Shown piece after piece: positions 58,924 to 64,000 of a DNA stretch of 64,000 nucleotides. A program made the position numbers and the translations under genes. The notes under the pieces are model-generated. The model ran no database searches, was not told the DNA's origin, and saw nothing but the letters and a program-made list of their open reading frames with translations. Each line of letters opens with the position of its first letter. Position 1 is the first letter of the stretch. The stretch is from Caulobacter segnis (lineage in GTDB: Bacteria > Pseudomonadota > Alphaproteobacteria > Caulobacterales > Caulobacteraceae): positions 2,790,001 through 2,854,000 of the forward strand of contig NZ_CP082923.1 of the NCBI RefSeq assembly GCF_019931575.1, in the 5' to 3' direction.

Positions 58924-61704
58924 CTAGAAGGTGTAACGGACGCCGACCAGGATCTCCCGACCGGTGTGGTGGTAGGTCGTGGTCATGTCTTCCGCACCGT
59001 TGAATTGATACTGGTATTCGTCAGTGAGGTTCACGCCCTCCAGCGTGAGCTTGAGGTTGTCGTTGACCGTGTATTGCAGCGACGCGTCGACGTTGAAGGT
59101 CGAGTTGGTGCCGTCATAGGCGGTGCCCGAGGCGGTCTCGGCGCCCGGGACCTTGGTCAGGTAGCGGTCGCGATAGGCAATCGAGGCCCGCGCGCTCCAC
59201 TTGGCGTCCTCGTAATAGACCGTGGCGTTGTAGGCGTTGCGCGACAGGCCGGTTAGGTCGGCCGTGGCCACCACCGCGCCGGCGCTGTTCACATAGTCCA
59301 TTTCCGATTTCACGTAGGTGTAGTTCAGCAGCACGCCGGTATTGGCCAGCAGGCCGGGCAGGAACTTGAAGGCCTGCTGGTAGTTGACCTCTACCCCGGT
59401 CAGGGCCCCGCCCTTGGTGTTGACCGGGCGGCTGAACGTCCACAGCGACGAGGCGCTGCAGCTGGTGGTCGTACCGCAGGCGGCGGTGGCGACGCTGTCG
59501 GGCAGGCCGTAGCTGTTGCCCGTGAAGGTTCGGCTTTCGCTGACGGTCTGGACGAAGCTGCCGACATCCTTGCGGAACACCGCCACGCCCAGCAGCGAAC
59601 CAGGCTGGAAGTACCATTCCAGCGACAGGTCATAGGCGTTGGCCCGGAACGGATCGAGGTTGGGGTTGCCCACCGAGACCGTGCGGTTGGCGCCCGAGAC
59701 GCTGACCGTGGCGCCCGGCGTCAGATTGCCCAGGTCGGGCCGCGACATCACCTTGGCCGCGCCAAAACGGACCAGGAAGTTGTCGGTCGGCTCCAGCACC
59801 AGGTTCATCGATGGCAGGGTGTCGTCATAGCTGCGCGACGTCGACAGGGCGACCGGCGAGCCGCTGACATAGGTGTAGCCGTTCGAGCTCTGCTCGGTCT
59901 TGACGTAACGGACGCCGAAATTGCCGCGGAACGGCATGTTTGCCAGGCTGGTCTCGAAACTGGCCTGGACGTAGCCGCCGCTGTCCTTTTCCCGGACGCC
60001 GCGATTGTTGCCCAGCGCCGGCTCGTCCCCCAGGGCGAAGGCGCCGTTGTAGGCGGTCTGGCTATAGAGGCTGAGCAGGCTGGAGGCCTTGCTCAGATCC
60101 GGCGCCAGGAAGGTCACGCCGCCGATCGTCACCAGACTGCTGTAGTCGGCCAGACTGATCGCCGCGACGCCGGCGGGGATCACGGTCTCCTGGTTGGTGG
60201 TGGTGCCGACCGAGCGGCGCAGCTCGGTGGTGACGAATTCGTACTTCTTGAAGTCCAGTCCGCCATCCAGCTTGAACACCGAATTGAGCGTGTAGTGGGC
60301 GTTGACCTGGGCGGTGTCGTAGGTGTTGCGGGCGGTCTGGGGACGCAGGCGGATCTGCGACAGGGTCCAGGCCGAGGCGCTGGTCAGGTCGGCCGTGCCC
60401 CAGTTGAAGGTGGGGTTGGTCTTGTCGGTGTAGTCGTAGCTGTAGCCGTTGACGTTGTTCTGGTCGAAGGTCAGCGTCGTCTGGATCGGGTTCTTGTGGT
60501 CGGAGACCGAGTGACCGACCAGGGCGTCGACCTTGAAGCTGTCGCTGAACCGATGCTCGGCGGTCAGCGAGTTCTGGGTGAACTTGGTGCGCAGCTTGTC
60601 GAAGCGATCCTCGACGCGCAGGTCGACGCCGTCGAACGTTCCCTTGGTCAGAACGCCATTGTTGATGCTGGCCGAGGTGACGGTCGTGCCGCCGATGCCG
60701 GAGGTTCCGCTGGAGCTGAACGAAATGGCCTCGATGTACTGCTCCTCGCGCGTCGAGCGCAGGTCGGCGTACAGGCTGTCGAACGAGACCAGGGTGTCGT
60801 CGGACGGACGCCATTGCAGCGCCAGGGTCGCCCCGAAGCGTTCGCTCTTGCTTTGATAGTAGTCGTAGCGCGGGATACGCGGGTGATAGGCCGCGTTGAT
60901 GTCGGCCAGCGAGGCGTCGCTGGTGGTCGCCGCGCCGAAGCCGCCCTTGGCCCAACGCACGGTGCTGTTGCCTTCCTCGACGATATTGCGCTTGGCGTAG
61001 GCGAACGAGAACAGCGCCCCGAAGGTGTCGTCCTTCCAGGTGTTGGAGATCATGAACGCCGCGCGCGGGTTCGTGGTCTTGGCCAGGTCGTTGTAGCTGC
61101 CCTGGGCCGAGCCGCTCATCTTGAAGCCCTTGAAGTCGAAGGGCCGGGCCGTGCGCAGGTCGACGGTCGCGCCCAGCGAACCCTCCTCGACATCGGCCGA
61201 GGCGGTCTTGCGCACCGTGATGGCGCTAAACAGGTCCGAGGCGAAGATGTTGAAGTCGAAGCTGCGCCCGCGATTGGTGCCGCCCGAGCTGTCGGCGCCG
61301 CCGGCGGTGGTCAGGGCCTCCATGCCGTTGATGCGCACGCGGGTGAACTGCGGACCAAGGCCCCGCACGGAGATCTGACGCCCCTCGCCGCCATCGCGCG
61401 CGATAGACACGCCGGGAATCCGCTGCAGGGATTCCGACAGGTTCAGGTCGGGAAACTTGCCGATGTCCTCGGCCAGGATCATGTCGACGGCGGCGGCTTC
61501 GTTGCGCTTGACGTTCAGCGCCTTGGCCAGGCTGGAGCGGAAGCCGACAACGACGACCTGCTCGACGGCGGTGTCCGGCTCGCCCGCCGACGCGGTGGCG
61601 GCCTCCTGCGCGCGGACGGTCCCCGAAACGGCCAGAGCGGCGAGCAACGCCCCCGCCGAAACATGAACTTTGAGCGCGCGACGGCGCGATGGTGACGTGA
61701 TCAT
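58924..61704 (-). CDS. TonB-dependent outer-membrane receptor
   Basis: 926 residues. Signal peptide (LLAALAVSGTVRAQ), TonB box-like VEQVVVVGF near residue 50, plug with AEDIGKFPDLNLSESLQRIPGVSI and RINGMEAL, then a 22-strand barrel ending EILVGVRYTF with terminal Phe. This plug type belongs to the large Caulobacter/Xanthomonas group often used for plant-derived carbohydrates. AGGAGG lies just before the ATG. No substrate-specific neighbour genes; a LacI-type palindrome 70 bases upstream suggests sugar-responsive control (inference). Confidence 0.94.
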   Translation of the reverse strand: MITSPSRRRALKVHVSAGALLAALAVSGTVRAQEAATASAGEPDTAVEQVVVVGFRSSLAKALNVKRNEAAAVDMILAEDIGKFPDLNLSESLQRIPGVSIARDGGEGRQISVRGLGPQFTRVRINGMEALTTAGGADSSGGTNRGRSFDFNIFASDLFSAITVRKTASADVEEGSLGATVDLRTARPFDFKGFKMSGSAQGSYNDLAKTTNPRAAFMISNTWKDDTFGALFSFAYAKRNIVEEGNSTVRWAKGGFGAATTSDASLADINAAYHPRIPRYDYYQSKSERFGATLALQWRPSDDTLVSFDSLYADLRSTREEQYIEAISFSSSGTSGIGGTTVTSASINNGVLTKGTFDGVDLRVEDRFDKLRTKFTQNSLTAEHRFSDSFKVDALVGHSVSDHKNPIQTTLTFDQNNVNGYSYDYTDKTNPTFNWGTADLTSASAWTLSQIRLRPQTARNTYDTAQVNAHYTLNSVFKLDGGLDFKKYEFVTTELRRSVGTTTNQETVIPAGVAAISLADYSSLVTIGGVTFLAPDLSKASSLLSLYSQTAYNGAFALGDEPALGNNRGVREKDSGGYVQASFETSLANMPFRGNFGVRYVKTEQSSNGYTYVSGSPVALSTSRSYDDTLPSMNLVLEPTDNFLVRFGAAKVMSRPDLGNLTPGATVSVSGANRTVSVGNPNLDPFRANAYDLSLEWYFQPGSLLGVAVFRKDVGSFVQTVSESRTFTGNSYGLPDSVATAACGTTTSCSASSLWTFSRPVNTKGGALTGVEVNYQQAFKFLPGLLANTGVLLNYTYVKSEMDYVNSAGAVVATADLTGLSRNAYNATVYYEDAKWSARASIAYRDRYLTKVPGAETASGTAYDGTNSTFNVDASLQYTVNDNLKLTLEGVNLTDEYQYQFNGAEDMTTTYHHTGREILVGVRYTF

Positions 61705-62048
61705 CCCCGTTCCTCCTAATGACGTTCGCCAGCCTTCCAGGGACTGGCTCTAAACAGCCGGAGGCGAGTCTTTTGCCACCGGTGTCATCGGGAGTTAGCC
61801 GAGACCTTTAGCAGGATTATCTCTCTGCATAACGGCGGCGCTTCGCGGTGTTGCGGCGCTGAAGACTGAAGCGCCGTCCAAGAAAGCTGGATCGCCTTGG
61901 CCCGCGCGAAACGGACGCCTGGCCCGACATTGCTCACGCGAAGGCGCGATGCTCCCTCACGTCGACTCCGCTCGTAGCGGGTTCTAGGTCGGTGATGGGC
62001 GACTGCGGATGTTCGGGACGAGACGGGGATGAGCCCTCTCGCGGCGCG
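61705..62048. other. 344-base intergenic region
   Basis: Between the receptor gene and the end of coaD. It contains the LacI-like palindrome at 61774 and the receptor's ribosome-binding site; I see no gene, tRNA or terminator in the remaining part near coaD. Confidence 0.7.
61774..61787. promoter_or_regulatory. LacI-type operator candidate
   Basis: TGCCACCGGTGTCA, palindromic at 6 of 7 pairs with a central CG, the form of LacI/GalR-family operators that control carbohydrate receptors in Caulobacter and Xanthomonas. It lies 70 bases upstream of the receptor start. Confidence 0.5.
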
Positions 62049-62540
62049 CTACGTCTTCCGGACCTTGGCCAGCAGCTGCTCGGCCACGCCGACCGGCACG
62101 AACTTGGAGATGTCCCCGCCCAGGGCGGCGATCTCCTTGACCAGGCGCGAGGCGATCGCCTGGTGGCGCGGGTCGGCCATCAGGAAGACGGTTTCGATCT
62201 CGCGATCCAGCTGCTGGTTCATCGCCGTCATCTGGAACTCGTACTCGAAGTCGGCCACGGCCCTCAGGCCGCGCACGATCATCTGGGCGTTCACGTCCCG
62301 GGCGAAGTGCATCAGGAGGCTTTCGAACGGCCTGACCTCGATCTCGGCGATCTTGGTCAGGTGCGCCGTCTCGCGCTCCAGGATATCGACCCGCTCCTCC
62401 AGCGAGAACAGCGGCCCCTTGCCGATGTTCACCGCCACGCCGATCACCAGCTTGTCGACCAGCTTGACGGCCCGCCCGATGATGTCGAGGTGACCGTTGG
62501 TGACTGGATCAAAGGTCCCCGGATAAAGCCCGACCCGCAT
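62049..62540 (-). CDS. coaD: Phosphopantetheine adenylyltransferase
   Basis: 163 residues, CoaD; couples ATP to 4'-phosphopantetheine in coenzyme A synthesis. The nucleotidyltransferase motif YPGTFDPVTNGHLDII (T/HxGH) and the MIVRGLRAVADFEYEFQMTAMNQ stretch are diagnostic. It starts 29 bases after gyrA, the order found in Caulobacter. Confidence 0.97.
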   Translation of the reverse strand: MRVGLYPGTFDPVTNGHLDIIGRAVKLVDKLVIGVAVNIGKGPLFSLEERVDILERETAHLTKIAEIEVRPFESLLMHFARDVNAQMIVRGLRAVADFEYEFQMTAMNQQLDREIETVFLMADPRHQAIASRLVKEIAALGGDISKFVPVGVAEQLLAKVRKT

Positions 62541-62569
62541 GCAACCCCCTGCTCTAAGGGTTCGAGGGG

Positions 62570-64000
62570 TTACGGGGTCTCTTCCGCCCCGCTGTCCTCG
62601 CCCTGGTTATCGTCTCCGCCGGAATCGGCGAGGCGCTCGACGCTGACGACGTGTTCGTCCTGCGCGGTGCGGAAGATGGTTACGCCTTGAGTATTCCGCG
62701 CTGCAACACGAATTTGCGAGACCGGCACCCGGATGAGTTGCCCCTGGTCCGTAACCAGCAGAATCTGGTCGCTTTCCTCGATCGGGAACGAGCCCACCAG
62801 ACGACCGCCGCGCTTGCTCAAATCCTGCGCGGCCAGGCCCTGACCGCCACGGCCGGTGCGACGGAAATCGTAGGCGCTGGTGCGCTTGCCGAAGCCTTCC
62901 GACGACACGGTCAGCAGGATTTCCTCGGCCGCGCCCAGCTCGGCGATGCGTTCCGGCGTCAGGGTGGTTTCGTCGCCGTCCTCTTCGCCTTCTTCCACGG
63001 CGGCGGGCGTATCATCGCCCTCCTCGCCGGCGGCGCGCAGCATGGCGCGCTGGTGCTTGAGGTAGGCGGCGCGTTCGGCCGGGGTGGCGTCGACGCTGCG
63101 CAGCACGGCCATCGAGATGACGGTGTCCTCGCCCGCCAGCTTCACGCCCCGCACGCCGGTCGAATCGCGGCTCGCGAACACGCGCACCTCGTCGACGGAG
63201 AAGCGGATGCAGCGGCCGGCGGCGGTGGTCAGCAGCACGTCCTGGTCCGCGTTGCAGACCGACACGCCGACGATGCCGTCACCTTCGTCCAGCTTCATGG
63301 CGATCTTGCCGTTGCGGCGGACGTCCACGAAGTCGCTGAGCTTGTTGCGGCGCACGCTGCCCGAACGGGTTGCGAACATCACGTCCAGGCCGCCCCAGGT
63401 CGCCTCGTCCTCCGGCAGGGCCAGGATCGAGGTGATGGTCTCGCCCGGCTCGATCGGCAGCAGGTTGACGAACGCCTTGCCGCGCGAATTGGCGACGCCC
63501 TGCGGCAGGCGCCACACCTTCATCTTGTAGACCTTGCCGCCCGAGGTGAAGAACAGCAGCGGGGCGTGGGTCGAGGCCGAGAACACGCGGGTGACCGCGT
63601 CCTCGGTCTTGGTCGCCATGCCCGACTTGCCCTTCCCGCCCCGATGCTGGGTGCGGTAGTTGGCCAGCGGGGTGCGCTTGACGTAGCCGCCCATGGTGAC
63701 GGTGATCACCATGTCCTCGCGGACGATCAGGTCCTCGTCTTCGACGTCGGCGTCGCCGTCGACCATCTGGCTGCGACGCGGGATGGCGAACTTCTCGCGG
63801 ACCTCGACCAGCTCCTCGCGGACCACGGCCATGATGTTGGCGCGGTCGGACAGCAGTTCCAGGTAGCCGCGGATGGCGTCGGCCAGGGCGGCGGCTTCGT
63901 TGCCGATCTCGTCACGGCCCAGGCCCGTCAGGCGCGACAGGGTCAGGGCCAGGATGGCCCGGGCCTGCTCGTCGGTCAGGCGGATCAGGCCGCCGTCTTC
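62570..64000 (-). CDS. gyrA: DNA gyrase subunit A, C-terminal 476 residues (5' end beyond window)
   Basis: The end of the breakage-reunion domain and coiled coil (LTDEQARAILALTLSRL) is followed by the C-terminal beta-pinwheel. The GyrA box is present as TQHRGGKGKSG, needed to wrap DNA and introduce negative supercoils. An acidic insertion (EEGDDTPAAVEEGEEDGDE region) breaks the pinwheel repeats, and the protein ends in an acidic tail (SGGDDNQGEDSGAEETP). Stop codon TAA at 62570. The gene continues past position 64000. Confidence 0.97.
   Translation of the reverse strand, partial: EDGGLIRLTDEQARAILALTLSRLTGLGRDEIGNEAAALADAIRGYLELLSDRANIMAVVREELVEVREKFAIPRRSQMVDGDADVEDEDLIVREDMVITVTMGGYVKRTPLANYRTQHRGGKGKSGMATKTEDAVTRVFSASTHAPLLFFTSGGKVYKMKVWRLPQGVANSRGKAFVNLLPIEPGETITSILALPEDEATWGGLDVMFATRSGSVRRNKLSDFVDVRRNGKIAMKLDEGDGIVGVSVCNADQDVLLTTAAGRCIRFSVDEVRVFASRDSTGVRGVKLAGEDTVISMAVLRSVDATPAERAAYLKHQRAMLRAAGEEGDDTPAAVEEGEEDGDETTLTPERIAELGAAEEILLTVSSEGFGKRTSAYDFRRTGRGGQGLAAQDLSKRGGRLVGSFPIEESDQILLVTDQGQLIRVPVSQIRVAARNTQGVTIFRTAQDEHVVSVERLADSGGDDNQGEDSGAEETP

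Noticed and set aside
58706..58927. Small open frames on both strands between the cyclophilin and receptor genes
   Set aside because: No ribosome-binding site, no domain, Arg/Pro-rich composition.

Overview
The window reads as chromosome of a GC-rich alphaproteobacterium of the Caulobacter type. The evidence is two TonB-dependent receptors with the plug sequences usual in that group, large carbohydrate/ester-uptake style loci, many 4-base ATGA/GTGA gene overlaps, frequent TTG/GTG starts, and conserved blocks (gyrA-coaD, queA-tgt, guaB/guaA, tamA-tamB, ast genes). No replication origin, CRISPR array, insertion sequence or prophage was seen; one tRNA is present.

Layout. 1-7.9 kb: an ester/fatty-acid utilisation locus (AlkK-like acyl-CoA ligase, secreted type-B carboxylesterase, MFS transporter, TetR repressor, TonB-dependent receptor). 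Two matching 28-bp inverted repeats lie in its two divergent promoter regions, so the whole locus looks like one TetR regulon. 8-14.1 kb: P-type cation ATPase and universal stress protein with a perfect FNR/FixK box upstream, an ABC-F ATPase and a Crp/Fnr regulator. 14.1-21.6 kb: the most unusual part, two divergent operons. One encodes a membrane TIR-TPR protein with an intact NADase-type glutamate, an orphan protein, and a TPR scaffold fused to a SLOG-like domain. The other encodes an exported protein, a four-helix membrane protein and an animal-type haem peroxidase without a signal peptide. This looks like a threshold-type immune or stress-signalling module; the haem-peroxidase link is the part I do not recognise from described systems.

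21.9-31.1 kb: guaB-MAPEG-rsmB-guaA, ppx-rlmE-potassium channel, hspQ and phhA. 31.1-38.7 kb: an acyltransferase and a membrane LytTR regulator, then an arginine succinyltransferase (AST) operon in which a carboxypeptidase-G2-like M20 hydrolase probably stands in for AstE. 38.8-48.9 kb: tamB-tamA, the circularly permuted ATP-grasp / alpha-E / transglutaminase operon (ending in a CAG-repeat polyglutamine tail) and a PilZ protein. 49-52.2 kb: cysTWA sulphate transporter and tRNA-Lys. 52.3-64 kb: exported hypothetical, queA-tgt (Tgt with a degenerate zinc site), a frameshifted EEP-family gene, three tandem cyclophilins, a TonB-dependent receptor with a LacI-type operator, coaD and the 3' part of gyrA.

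All functional calls are from reading motifs and gene order by eye; no database search or structure prediction was run.
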